Positions 47,001-57,689 of a stretch of DNA of 64,000 bases are shown here, piece after piece. The DNA comes from Ptychodera flava (taxonomy: Eukaryota > Hemichordata > Enteropneusta > Ptychoderidae). The DNA lies in NCBI RefSeq assembly GCF_041260155.1, contig NC_091941.1, positions 24,070,747 through 24,134,746 of the forward strand, read 5' to 3'. The notes below the pieces were generated by a model, which was given only the letters and a program-made list of their open reading frames with translations, had not been told where the DNA came from and did not search any database. The position numbers and the translations under genes were made by a program. How positions within the stretch are numbered: position 1 is the first letter of the stretch; each line of letters begins with the position of its first letter.

Positions 47001-50000
47001 ATAGCATGTTGAGTTGTAAAATAGGATTTGGAAGTGCATGTTGTGTTGTGAAATAGCATGTTGAATTGTAAAATAGAATTCGGAATGGCATGTTGTGTTG
47101 TGAAATAGCATGTTGAATTGTAAAATAGAATTCGGATGGCATGTTGTGTTGTAAAATCAAGTAGTAATTTTGGCATGGATTGGACGCCATAAACCTGATG
47201 TTCCGCAGACGCATTCTACTTCACTTGATTCTTGTCCGCTCGATGCTTTGTAAAATATCGTTTTTAGGAGTTAAAGGCCGCAATATTGATACATTTTAAT
47301 GGACAAAAGATATAGCGGCGCTCGACGTTATCATTGACAAGAAATGTTATATCTCCTTGGTCTCCACAAAGAGACGAAACCGTAGAGTCCTCTGAAATTG
47401 CAATAGATCTGCATCGTTTCATAACACTATGATGATAGTGATCACTTTTCGATGTCGAATTATTATTATTAATCGGCCGATTTGGTCCCTTTGTATGCAT
47501 AAAATGTTCTATATCTGGATTTTCTACCGCATTCCAAGTATCTTATCACCGAATAATATAAGTAACCCTACGCATCTACATACATACATACATACATACA
47601 TACATACATACATACATACATACATACATACATACATACATGATTTGGCGATTTTCTATTTTATCTTACCTGTCCCGTAGATATGCCGTTCTCTGCGAAC
47701 ACAAACAATAAATAACAATAGGTTAGGTTAGGCTGTGTCGGACAGTCGTTCCAAACATTGTGTATGCACCATTGGGATCGTCGCAGGGATGGTTAGAATA
47801 AAAATATAGATTTTTTACTTCACAAATTGTCGTAATTAAGCCATGGGTCTCTTTCTACAATAGCTGAATGCGCTAATATAGCGCAGCATCTTTAAGAGGG
47901 AGGTGAAAGTGTATTACCTCCAGACATTTATACTTTTCTTGTGTACTACGCGAGTATCTCTTTGCTAAATGCTGCAAAATGGAACTAAAATTTCTACTAT
48001 TTTCTCTCTTTATTTTAAACTGGCAGCCGTGCGTAGAATATCGGGCAATTGTAACTTAACGGCGGAGAGAGAGCAGTCCCAGAGCATTAGATATAGCATA
48101 TAGCATATACATATACGATCCGCCTCCCTGCAGAGAATGCCAAATCTCTAACACAGCGGTCAAGTGTATTTGGAGCTGTAGTCTTTGCCGTGAATATAAT
48201 GACATGTGTTGGCTACAGATTGCTTAACTTTTTGGCCCAGTAGCTCTGTGCATTCAGGCCATCCACCCGCCAGCTCTCAAAGACGAAGGGCAACAGCTTG
48301 GCAACTTTAAATAGCGGGACTGTACTCGTAATAAAGTGATAGCGAGACCAGATTCGTATAGTTAGCTACGCAGTAAGCGCGAGAAATTTCAACTTCCAAA
48401 CAGAAATATCGTTTGAGTAACTATGACAATAATCTCACCAAGAGAAAGGGCTCGATGTCTTGAATTTCCGCAGCCTGGCGTATAAGTTGTACTGTCCCAC
48501 TGTTTTCATCCAAAAGTTTCAGACATGCCTTTTTTTGATCCCGTAGTGGACACACTTTCGCCGCAGTGTTGATCAAAATCTCCTTAAAAGCCCTCTTTTC
48601 TGCCGCGTCGACGGCTTTATGCAGTTCGGCGAATTCCTTTTTCACCTTGGCTTCCATGTCTTTCCCACCGTCCTGAAATGCACGTATTAGAATATCATGA
48701 AACGCGACCCATCATGGTTGATGCCGATCAATATACTGAAACAGTCAATAAACGGTTTGGCTCGTTAATGAAGTGTAATACATAAGTGAAGGAACATATC
48801 TTACCTCGATTTTTTCAATGATTTCTTCCAGCTGTTTGGTGAAGTCGTGAAGCGCTTGGTTCTTTTCGGCGAGGCCTTGTGCTCCAGTCATAAGAAACTC
48901 CTACATAAGAAAATGGCCGTCAGTCTGTGCGTTTGTTTGTCATGGAAAAACATTGGAAAGGGTTTCATTATTGCCCTTTGCTCTTATCGTCATGTAAGAC
49001 ATTGATCTTCACAATGTATTGGCAAAGGGGCAAGAAACCCAGTTTTCAATGAGTTAAAAATAAGGTTATCACTCTTAAAAACTTGATGCATCAGCCACTT
49101 TGCGTTTGGAGCGTATGCAATCGTGCTAACTCTCATTAGTCATACTAAAAAATAATTTACATCGAATTTCAAGCCAAGGTTGACACCAATATCCTGTACA
49201 GGGACGAAGTTTTGACATCTTTCTTAGTTAACATACAGATTTTTGGGAGTCAAGGATGCTTAATCTTTCCTCGATGTGTGTGTTTGATCCGATGAGTTTC
49301 GGATGTAATCCAGTAACTTTTGTGTATGTCCACTTCTATTTGCCAATTTCAGCCTCCTGTAAACTAAAATTATTTTCCTTTATTTAAACTGGTCATTGAT
49401 ATGATCGCCTAAGATATTTCATTTTGTAAATTGACCTTTGATCATATTTAATGAAAGATGATATGTACATGTATGTCCTCGTTTCAACATTTAAGTATAT
49501 GCCCCACTATGATGATCTAACCGTCGTGCGCCCTCAACATTTGCCCTGCATAGATGAGTCTTGCCTCGCTCGATCAGACCGTTGAGGGCAAATCCTCAAA
49601 TTGCAGAATATCAGCGTCGCGCTGTTAATCGTGTGTTACTTTTAACTGTTTAAGAAAATTTCTACCTATGTATACGAACTCAAGGTCAAGCTTTCACCTT
49701 GATACCATCTTTTCAATACCCTGGAAGGAAAACATACCTCTGTGTTTTGTTGATACTTTTCATCATTCCGACTAACTGAACTTTTTGTAAAATTTGTTTC
49801 AAATTGTTTGTTGTGCTTATTTATGCATTTTGACATATTACTTCAGATGCAAATGGATGCTCATCTGTTACCAGCTTACCTTCTTTTATGTTAGAATGCG
49901 CCCCTGGGACAGATATTCGGGTTCTCAACTTTTTAGTTCTTTTCTAGTGTACCTCTTGTATATCACTTGTGGGGATCGTCTTAAAGCTCTTGTGTAAGAA

Positions 50001-51337
50001 AAATGTTTACCCGAATCGAAACTTTTATTTTCCTCCACAAGTACCAAATTTTGCACGGTGACTCTTGATTTTTATTCTTGATTTGGTAAGGGAATAGTTG
50101 AACGTTTCATTTAGGAAAGTTTTGGTAAAAGTTTACATGTTAGTCTTTCACTTTCGAGGCACATACGAACAAAACCAAACAAGGCGTCCAGGATACGTCA
50201 CATGTGCCATTCTGCTGGCGCGATCACGACATCGATCCCCGCCGCGGTCATTGCCATCGGAACCTGTCGACGTGTCCACTTCACTCGTGTTACATTAACG
50301 GGGGCAATAGCCTCAATTTATGATTTGTTGTTGTTATGCTCTCTTGTACTCGCCGATGTATTTTGAAATAAACAAGCACTTGCCTTCAAAAAACGATGCA
50401 TTGTTTACGAAATGCAATGTTATTATTGAGAAATATGAATTCTATTCCGGACTGAAGCTCAGTTTCAACATCACACACATAAAGATTGTGTTCACAAGTT
50501 GACGATTTGGCATTTCAATATGATTTTCAGAATTGAGCAAGAACTGAGTGTAAACTGCTGACGGATTAGAAATAAGTGAAATATATCAGAAGACCAGCCA
50601 TAGCCATGCGATTGACATATTCACCTTGACCTGCTGTCGCGATGGCAAGTTGAATATTATAATTATCCTACCTTTTCTTGCTGAGAAACGGTCTTTAGTT
50701 CGGCAACGCTGTGGCTCTGATGACCGCCAAATCTATCGCACAAATAGCAGATTGGTGTACGACACGAAGAGCAGAACAGTTTAAGCTGTTCGCCTTCGTG
50801 CATCGGGCAACTAATCAGACCGGGTACAGGGTCGTTGGTAGCGGTCACCATCTGGTGTGAGGCAAATCCGCCGCGGTTGTTCGGATGGAACACCGTGAGG
50901 CACTTGTCGCAGTAGGAGAGCTTGCATACGGTGCAAGTCTTCACGGCCTTGCGGGGCTCTTTCTCACAGACGCTGCACCAAACCACTTCTTCCTTGTGCT
51001 TCACCTTTTTGCCATCCCGAGAACACGACGCCTTGTAGTTCTCGATTATTCTGACCAGCAGATAGTCTTTAGGAAATCCATTGAAGCATTTGGATTCTAC
51101 AGTGACCTCTTTTTCGCATGTAGGGCATGTCATCTTTGGCGGAGAGTCGCCGTCGCCTTTCGACTTGTCTGCGCCTTCGATGCGCTTTTTGAAGTCGACT
51201 TCCAGGCATTTTTTGCAAAAGGTGTGGTTACACTTCAGGATAATAGGAACACTGAACAGCTCGTAGCAGAGAGGACACGACAGCTCTCTCTGCAAAGCTG
51301 CTTCGTCCAACGCGTTCTCAGCGTTTGGCGATGCCAT
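40460..51337 (-). CDS. TRIM-family protein (RING, two B-boxes, coiled coil, PRY-SPRY), probable E3 ligase
   Basis: RING/B-box TRIM proteins with B30.2 domains are usually ubiquitin E3 ligases (family knowledge). Coding exons: 51337-50672 (666 nt), 48900-48805 (96), 48672-48439 (234), 47692-47670 (23), 42210-42077 (134) and 41036-40460. All boundaries are AG/GT with compatible phase. RING: C21, C24, C36, H38, C41, C44, C71 and C74. B-box 1: C121/C124, C135/C138, C143/C146, H151 and H161. B-box 2: C177, H180, C189/C192, C197/C200, H206 and H209. The helical coiled coil lies in exons 2-3, a linker in exons 4-5, and PRY-SPRY in exon 6 (SDTAHPNL, GRLFWECSV, VRVTFDPSVSSITF). The 96/234/23-nt order matches the classic vertebrate TRIM/SPRY gene plan. 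The SPRY frame breaks at the A-run 40631-40635: the uncorrected frame stops at 40615 (524 residues), and one more base would continue to the stop at 40460. The start at 51337 is chosen because a splice acceptor (ctttacag) lies just upstream. Introns 1, 4 and 5 hold transposons. Confidence 0.88.
41263..41703. mobile_element. Mariner-like foldback MITE in TRIM intron 5
   Basis: The 441-bp element has inverted arms of about 150-190 bp: acagtgcgtttcacctaggt at the left, and the complement of acttaggtgaaatgcactgt at the right. The ends read TACAGTGC and GCACTGTA, consistent with a TA duplication typical of Tc1/mariner. Arms share ggacacaatccacgtacaaa and cagagcggct-type sequence. Noncoding. Confidence 0.75.
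42077..42210 (-). CDS. TRIM exon 5 (134 nt linker)
   Basis: Acceptor attacttccag; the exon encodes LSTGSNKYGPNCQNPVK to NLGYLT and ends with one base before gtgggg. Phase fits exon 4 (AG+A) and exon 6 (G+CT). Confidence 0.78.
42441..43958. mobile_element. 1.5-kb DNA transposon with 7-bp target duplication in TRIM intron 4
   Basis: Left end catagggaacaattgccat and right end atgacaactgttccctata are inverted. They extend as inverted repeats of about 100 bp (gtctcagcagcaggtttctt against the complement of aagaaacctgtgctgagacc). GTATGAC flanks both sides (42434-42440, 43959-43965). No transposase is seen. A 60-codon frame ending near 43110 (LWITNDNLYFFDKDAYRR) is unassigned. A 7-8 bp duplication suggests hAT- or P-type, not settled. 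Confidence 0.7.
42752..42935. mobile_element. Small inverted-repeat unit nested in the 1.5-kb element
   Basis: ataagttactagtctgtggg at the left pairs with ccacagattagtaacttat at the right. Inner arms also pair (gtcaacaacgaacaaaccgg with gttcgttgttgac). About 184 bp, noncoding. Confidence 0.55.
44130..44530. repeat. 64-bp minisatellite, left foldback arm
   Basis: The unit starting cctattttacaactcaacat begins at 44248, 44312, 44376 and 44440, exactly 64 bp apart, with shorter variant units before that. Because 64 is not a multiple of three, all frames look alike and repeat every 64 codons. Confidence 0.9.
46690..47150. repeat. 64-bp minisatellite, right foldback arm
   Basis: Reverse complement of the left-arm array (aggatttggaagtgcatgat, gggaagagcatgttgagttg), with at least four full 64-bp units and shorter outer variants. 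Confidence 0.9.
47576..47640. repeat. (CATA)n microsatellite
   Basis: About 64 bp of CATA, starting about 30 bases inside intron 4 from the micro-exon donor. Confidence 0.9.
47670..47692 (-). CDS. TRIM exon 4 (23-nt micro-exon)
   Basis: On the minus strand, gtttgtgttcgcag precedes exactly 23 nt encoding RTAYLRD plus two bases, followed by gtaagataa. It converts phase 0 (exon 3) to phase 2 (exon 5), which no direct join of exons 3 and 5 can do without a stop. A 23-nt exon at this place is a known feature of TRIM/SPRY genes. Confidence 0.8.
48439..48672 (-). CDS. TRIM exon 3 (234 nt, coiled coil)
   Basis: Acceptor gcatttcag, then DGGKDMEAKVKKEF to IQDIEPFLL; donor ttg|gtgaga. Seventy-eight codons rich in Lys, Glu, Ala and Leu. 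Confidence 0.87.
48805..48900 (-). CDS. TRIM exon 2 (96 nt, coiled coil)
   Basis: Acceptor cttatgtag, then EFLMTGAQGLAEKNQ to EEIIEKIE; donor gag|gtaaga. Thirty-two codons, phase 0 to 0. Confidence 0.85.
49891..50166 (+). mobile_element. MITE family A copy in TRIM intron 1
   Basis: ttagaatgcgcccctgggac at the left and cactttcgaggcacatac at the right, with agatattcgggttctcaact and gtgactcttgatttttattc inside. Matches 9057-9400 in the same orientation. Confidence 0.6.
50405..50510. mobile_element. MITE family C fragment in TRIM intron 1
   Basis: Contains the attattgagaaatatgaatt and attccggactgaagctca core shared with 5991-6348 and 31128-31480. Ends are not identifiable. Confidence 0.4.
50672..51337 (-). 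CDS. TRIM exon 1 (RING and B-boxes)
   Basis: Encodes residues 1-222, MASPNAENALDEAAL through SVAELKTVSQQEK, ending at phase 0 before gtagga. An acceptor just 5' of the ATG implies a noncoding upstream exon. Confidence 0.9.
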
Positions 51338-52399
51338 TTTCAAGTGCTCCGTCCTGTAAAGATAGGAAAAAACGACTGAAAAGTCTGCGTGACTGACAGT
51401 CGATAGTACCCTCACCCATGCCCAGCCAATCGCTACTTGTGTTTCGTGACCTACACCCAATTGCAGCAAAACTGTTTTGCACACGTCTCCAATTTCGTCG
51501 AAATGCCATCACACTTTCTTTCGCTTTCTCCTTCTCCGAATTCAGAATATTCATTTCAAGGAATTGGGTCACAATAACATGACAAATGGCATTACATTCA
51601 AAGTACAGGGGTGTCCCTTGCATTTGTTTTCCTTTGATGGGGAAAACCAAACACACGGGTATTTCTATTTAACTTGTAAGCTTACAGCTGAGGTTGTTTG
51701 TATGGGTATGATTATTCTAGGATTTTTATTTCATTTTCAGTTGAACTAACCTACATTGCATGGATATATTAATAAAACCTGAACAGACAAACCTGTTTTA
51801 ACCTTTAAAGGGAACTTGCAACTAAGACTGGAGCAATATATATACTTACTACGCAGATTTCTGAAATCTTTTACGACGAGTGTCTTTCATATGTGTGAAG
51901 GCGGCAGTTGATGACTGACCGAGTATTGACAAAAATAAGGAGAGACATTTTCGTTCAGTTGTAAGAGAAATGAACCAACAGTGCAACGCCGCTAAATAAT
52001 TTCAAAGGTGAGAAACTGGTAGACACGCGTTGTCCACCATTAGACCTCTATCATAGGTCAGAAACAGTGATTGAGAGATTGTGTCAGAAAGGACCGTGAT
52101 CGGGTCAGTCTACATGTCTGTCTGTCAGTCTGTTTGTCTGTCTCTGTTTGTCTGTCTGTCTAGATTCTATATCTAGTTCTGCGCGGCGTCAAAGGGACAA
52201 ACTGTCCTCACAATATGGTAATGGTAACCTGAGGGCGCGGTAAAGGTCGGTGGCGGCCAAACGAGGAGCCTTGTAGCAAACGCAGAAGAACAAAGTCTCC
52301 ATGAAGACGTTAGCAGAGCACACTTCTTTTTAACATCGATAAATCGGACGAACTTTCAACTTTCAGACAGGAACCATGCTCCTAAGGAAATATTGAGTC
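51338..52399. other. 5' flank of the TRIM gene
   Basis: An acceptor (ctttacag) next to 51353 implies an upstream noncoding exon whose position is not seen. A short TCTG tract lies near 52115-52160. Nothing else. Confidence 0.35.
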
Positions 52400-53060
52400 A
52401 CTATTGCATGGCAGTCTATGAGAAAACTGTGAACAATGTTTTTTCCAGTACAAAAGTAGCAATAATGTGGATGTATAGTTGTTTCACGATTGATATAAAT
52501 GCAATTCATTTGAATAGATTGATTACAAGTGCATATGTGCAGAAGAAATATTATTTTGTAATTTTACCGAATATGTTCATCCACTATACATGGTAGTCTA
52601 TGAGAAAACCATGAAATTTTTTTTCCAATGTAAAACTAACAATATGTTTGAATTTATAGACGTTTGGTATAAATAACACGATTGGAACTAATTTGGGATA
52701 ATTGGATCTTTATATTTCTCAAATTTCTCAAAAGTGTTAGATGTCCTACAGCTGAATGTTGTAATATTATAAATTACTCATAAAAACAAGTGTGTAACTT
52801 AAAAAGAAAAGCAGATGAGCTTACATTTGCATATTAAATTGACATTACTTCACCATGCAATTATCCCAAATTAGTTCCAATCGTGTTAAATGTACTTGAT
52901 TAAAACAGAGAGAACAAATATGATATTGGCGCTTCATCCAAAAATAATAATTAACTTCTCATGGTAATCTAGCTAGACGTTGACTTTGAAACATTTTCCA
53001 CGACAAAACTTGCTATATCTGTGCATTTATATGAATATGTTGTTAAATAATGACTTTTTG
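52400..53060 (-). repeat. Tandem repeat of about 182 bp, three units
   Basis: The anchor catggYaRtctatgagaaaac occurs at 52407 and 52589 (182 bp apart), with a diverged third at 52960. The interval to the third is enlarged by the MITE at 52676-52886. The unit is the reverse complement of the repeat of about 180 bp at 60513-61300. Confidence 0.7.
52676..52886. mobile_element. MITE family F copy (211 bp)
   Basis: acacgattggaactaatttg at the left and caaattagttccaatcgtgt at the right are perfect inverted repeats for about 29 bp. TA lies on each side (52674-52675, 52887-52888). Same family as 26993-27199. Tc1/mariner-like by TA duplication. Confidence 0.75.
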
Positions 53061-53285
53061 GCTGTAGAAAGTTCCTTGGCAAGTACAATTATAAGCCAAA
53101 CTATAAATGAAGGTAAACATTAGAGTTACTGTCCCTTGTAATTTTGAATAACCAATTGTACTTCATTAATTGATATAATTATTTATTGTGAAACGTGATC
53201 TCTTTTTAATTGAATTAATTGGAACCTTGCATAGGTCAAATGAGAAATTATATATCAATCAAGACATCGATCGGGACTGCACACA

Positions 53286-53440
53286 CGGGGGGGCGGGGTC
53301 ACTGATGAAAAGTGGGGAGGGTCAGGTGTTTTATTGCAAACACTTCTAAAGAGTCACTATTTTTTGCGCAGTGGCATTTTGAAAAACACCGGCCCTTCCT
53401 TCCCGTATATTCTCCGTCTAATCCCTAAAACACCGAACGG
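53286..53440. mobile_element. Diverged Harbinger-like right end
   Basis: A purine-rich ggggtcactgatgaaaag, then gggagggtcagg block leads to caccggcccttccttcc and ends caccgaacggtc. This is the same order as the right ends at 546, 4979 and 61684. Together with the adjacent satellite units it may be an old copy of the 60-kb element. Confidence 0.4.
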
Positions 53441-56400
53441 TCAAATGTGATAAGAAGTTCTGCCTCTCGAGCGTTCTCGACAGTCTTTGCAGAATGACAT
53501 TTACAGGGATCACAACCTCAGACATTTGAGAAGAGTAAAATTGTTCAAACGTGAACGCGGGGAAAGAAACTTTGCTATATATGTAGCAGAACTGGTATCA
53601 AAAGTCTTACTATTTTCAAAGTCAAGTTAAACGTTTTTGGAAACGTCTATCAATTTCTCAGTCGCAACTGTCAGTTACAGTTTTAAGGAGAATGTGACCC
53701 AACCATGCTTACCGTTCCGTCTTCATTATCAAAAAGAAATCTCCACGACACCTAGAATTTAATGTGAATTTTTGTATACTCTAAATGTCTCAACAGTATC
53801 ATGGACGACGAACTTGTAATCTATCGCTGTATGCCGGCGCTATTTTACTTTAGGTGTCGTGATTAGACTGTTAATCAGGTGAGACGGCGAATGACTCGTA
53901 TGATGTCATCGGCCGTGGATGTGGATCGCTAAATTGTTCTGGGGTAGTTTCCGTTAAAACTCTTTCTGCTTTCCATTTGTCAGTGAATACGACTCGACAT
54001 CGATTGGAATTTTTCGTCAATACACAAATGAAGTTGAGCAATTATGCTTCACTTTTAACTTTCACCCCTCTCTTTGACGTTGTGAATGCACGTGACGAAA
54101 TCAAATTTCGTACAGGAGGTGCAACGGAAAACCGCAAACCCACATTACGTAATTCTTCGATTTGATCGGCGGTTTTGTGTTATCGTGTTCTCTTGTGTGT
54201 TATCGTGTTCTCTTGAAGACCTATGTAAATTAACGGGTATCGATAATTATCAATACTTATGATGAAATGTTAAAACCGATCTTGAGTCTCACTTGAGTAA
54301 ATTTGGGGACAACACTATTTTATTTTCATATAATTTAGACAATCTCGGTTAAATATTATAGCGAAAGATTTACCCTTACAAAGAATTTTTGTTTAGCTGG
54401 CTGGCAAATGGTGAGAAAGGAAGGTAGGTTCAAATAAAGTTAATACCAAACAGCATATAGAGAAACATGCATGTAGGGAATCAAAGCTAAGAAATTATAC
54501 AGGGTTCTGTTTTTCAAAGAATTGATTGATTCTAGATTACTTCACATCACAGGCGCCTTTAAAAGTGGAAACTTTACCTCACCTTCAAATTTATTTGAGA
54601 TGTTGAACTGTAAAAGAAAGTGGTTTAACACAATGAAGAGTATGGAAATCTAAGTATGAGGTAATAGAAAAAGCAAAAAGAAGGATACGTGTAAACAGAC
54701 ACAAAATGCACACATGTTGATATGATGTGATGATGGCACTTGTAGAAATATATTACACTCAGGCTGCCGGTGTAAAGAGTTCTATAATAATTTTGTCATG
54801 GTAAAAATGGAAAAATCCTATGTAAGTAGAATTTAGGAAAGCCGTTGTGGGGCGACGTATACATAGGATGATTCTTCAAGCTGATAGTGGTATGTGTAAA
54901 GAAAATTGAACAGTTTAATTATTTTACGCTGCATGATAAGTTCCCACATGGTTATAATTAATGAAGCTGGAGAATAGCATATTATTTTGAGTTTGATGCA
55001 TGTCATGCTAAAGACGATTTCGAGGACTTTCTGTTTAAATGTATCGTTACATCGCAGTTCGGGCAAACAGTGAATGATCTTATAAATGTGGCTTGGAAAA
55101 CAAATTTCCAATATTTTGGAAACAATAGTTATATGATAGAATTTGATAGGTTAAATGAGATGATTATAGTGATAAATATGGCAGTCTTAGCAATATATAA
55201 ATCAAAGATGTTAAACGAAGAGCGCATTGAACCTTTTCTAAAGGAAAATAATGCATTAAAAAAGTGAATATGTAGGAAAAGTGATATTACAGTTACAGTT
55301 GGATACCTTTGTGATTTGGTAATTTCTGCGAAAGTAAGAGTTCCGTTTTCATTTTGCTCATCTTGGCTTTCCTTTTTCTCTCAATAGAATTGATGCGTAA
55401 AACATATTAAGTTGAAAAAATAGAAAAAAAAACCAGGAATTTATTTTAAAGGGTTAAAGTTCAGAATTATGAAAGACAATAAAATAATATTTTTTAGAAT
55501 TTTTTTCGATAAAATTCCTTCGATTTGATTGGCAGTTTATGTCTTACTTTTCTCTTTACAGGGCGATTTGATGACTACAGCTTCCAAAACTGACAGTGAC
55601 TATGGTCACGTTATTTGCTCTGTCAAAGTGACCCAGTCACGTGATTGTAAGTGAGACAAACATATGTCAAACTACTAAGTTTTATTTTCATTTCACGTGA
55701 TAGGAGAATGCTTGAAACCAACGATTACCGACCAATGACTTCACATTTTTTTACCGGAAACTGATTTTTTTCACTTTTTAAATTCAAAATATCAATAACT
55801 GTTATCTTAGTTGTCAAAAAGGATGAGCGTAAAATCTTTTGGCCTCGACTGTTTTGACAACAATTTGGCCGAAAAGGAACCAGCCAAAAATGTCTAGATA
55901 ATTTCGGGTATGAATTTCATTCGAAAGCTTCCGGGGAAGTCACCAGAAACTGAGGAGAAAACGAGTCAATTGTGGAAATATTTTTATCCATACACCTCGA
56001 TATTATTTTCATTTCTCGGTATTAAACATCTGAAAATGGAAAAGCCTCAGCAGCACCTCGAAAAGGAAGGAAAATGACTTTGATGTAGTTTAATTATGAA
56101 AATGAGTGCATGCTCGTGTACATGACACTAGCAGTCGTGCCACAATCAAGTCAAGGCACGTCTTCCTCGGACTGGGGCTGGTTTCAGCGTGTTTCCATAG
56201 CGACGGGTCAACTTCTCGTCTTTGATGCCACGTTTGTGGAACGGTTTTTCCTAGTTTGCCTCTTTGTTTTTTACTCCTTCGGCTTCCGAATTGTATAGTG
56301 GCCCTGTGTAAGCGTATGTATGTTTTACCACGGGGTTTTAGAGGGAGATTGAGGCATGGATTGGTTTGAAAGCTAAAAGTATATATAAATACACTGATCT

Positions 56401-56538
56401 AAATTTCATATGATAACCTTTTTAAAAGTTTATGTTGCCCGAGTTTCCTATCACGACAGTGAACGAGAAATACAGATTTTGGACAAGCAATGATTGAAAA
56501 GTAATTGTTGCTGTCACCATTACCGTTATTGCTCATCT
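53441..56538. other. Intergenic, nothing recognised
   Basis: AT-rich with short open frames. No gene, RNA or clear repeat seen. Confidence 0.4.
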
Positions 56539-56665
56539 TTAAGGTAGAATGGACCCTGGTGACAGATAGTCGGACTCTCAAACCTTTTCAGTCTTCTTTT
56601 AGTCTTCCACTGGTGGGACTATTTTTAAAGCTACGGAGTGAATAAAGTTTTCACTTGATTACAAG
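56539..56665 (+). mobile_element. Truncated MITE family A copy
   Basis: Starts tttaaggtagaatggaccct, then cagatagtcggactctcaaa, and fades after about 56665. Confidence 0.5.
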
Positions 56666-56737
56666 TTATCGGATGCATACCTTACTGGTACGATCGTTGT
56701 TGACTTTTTCTGAATTTCCTCGGGAAGTTTTTAGCAG

Positions 56738-56878
56738 CTATTAGCCGTTTTCAGCTAGCAATTAGCTGGCTACCAGCTATATAAGCAGTGGTGACTTCTT
56801 AGAAGGGCTGGCTATTCAGCTATTTAAGCTATATTATTAGCCGGCTATTAGCTGGCTATCAGCAAGACAGAGGACACG
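56738..56878. repeat. GCTATTAGC/AGCTGGCTA degenerate repeat
   Basis: Clustered AGCT-containing words (cagctattagccgttttcag, attagctggctaccagctat, gccggctattagctggctat) form overlapping short palindromes. Confidence 0.55.
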
Positions 56879-57445
56879 TGTGAGAAGGAAGTTACGAATT
56901 TTACCTATTTGGTCATAAAAGAGGTCTCATGAATAAACCGAATAATATTGTAGAACCAAGAGGCACAGAAAATTCCTTGTCTGTGCTAGAACATGTAGAA
57001 CGTTGTATTGAGTTCTATATGGAATAGCTTTCATTTATGCGGGTGTAAGTTTCTACTAACCACGACAGAGCGAAAGAAATCACAAAGTGTACGTAGTGAG
57101 AATTTCTATCACGGCATGAAAAATTTTGTTGTAAAATGAAATAATCAGTAGAAACTTGCGATTTGTTGAAACAAGAAAGTAATATAAAGTCACAGGGCTG
57201 GTTTAACGGTATAGCATTTATAGTCAATTAGTCTCTGTTTGAAAAGGTTTCATGTGGTTACATGTATAGGACATTCACGCAGAGGCTTGATTAAATTACC
57301 TGTTTTGCAATATATTTGTTCAGAGACGTAAATATGCAAATATGCATGTCTTTCGGCGGCTGAACACAAAATCTATCTGTAGAAGACTTACCACGACAAC
57401 CACAGACAAGAGTTTTCTCCTTGTCTGCGCCACAACTGACAGTAC

Positions 57446-57689
57446 TTAAAGGGAAGTGGTCGTCGGAACTGCGCATGTGCAACTTTCTTGTTTACAAACA
57501 ATGTATTTCATGCACTTTATATAGATGCATCATGTCAAAATAGCTGCAACATTTAAATTTTACGATGTACCATTAAGACCAACATTTTTTAACTTTCATC
57601 AGTCGCCAACGTAGCTTGGATGCAGTGTTTATATTGGTCGCAGGGGTCCCTAGCGACCTTTGAGGGCCGTTCCGACGACCACAGCCCTT
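57446..57689. mobile_element. MITE family B copy
   Basis: ttaaagggaagtggtcgtcg at the left and the complement of gttccgacgaccacagccct at the right. The interior matches 21602-21858 directly (tttcttgtttacaaacaatg). Confidence 0.65.

Larger units (their letters stand above)
44079..47191. mobile_element. 3.1-kb foldback transposon with minisatellite arms in TRIM intron 4
   Basis: Arms of about 1.28 kb (44079-45360) and 1.33 kb (45860-47191) are near-identical inverted copies around a spacer of about 500 bp. The ends read tatggtgtccaatccatgcc and its complement ggcatggattggacgccata. AACCTGA flanks both sides (44072-44078, 47192-47198). Each arm has an outer 64-bp minisatellite and an inner unique part (gcggacgcgaaatggtcccc; ggtggaccattgg). 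Open frames across it are repeat artefacts and no transposase is visible. The layout fits foldback-type elements. If transcribed within the TRIM intron it would form a long double-stranded RNA. Confidence 0.85.

Noticed and set aside
50885..51379. 164-codon plus-strand open frame
   Set aside because: Antisense shadow of the RING/B-box exon.
51338..51484. Upstream extension of the TRIM reading frame
   Set aside because: The frame stays open by chance through a splice acceptor (ctttacag). The RING protein naturally begins at MASPN at 51337.
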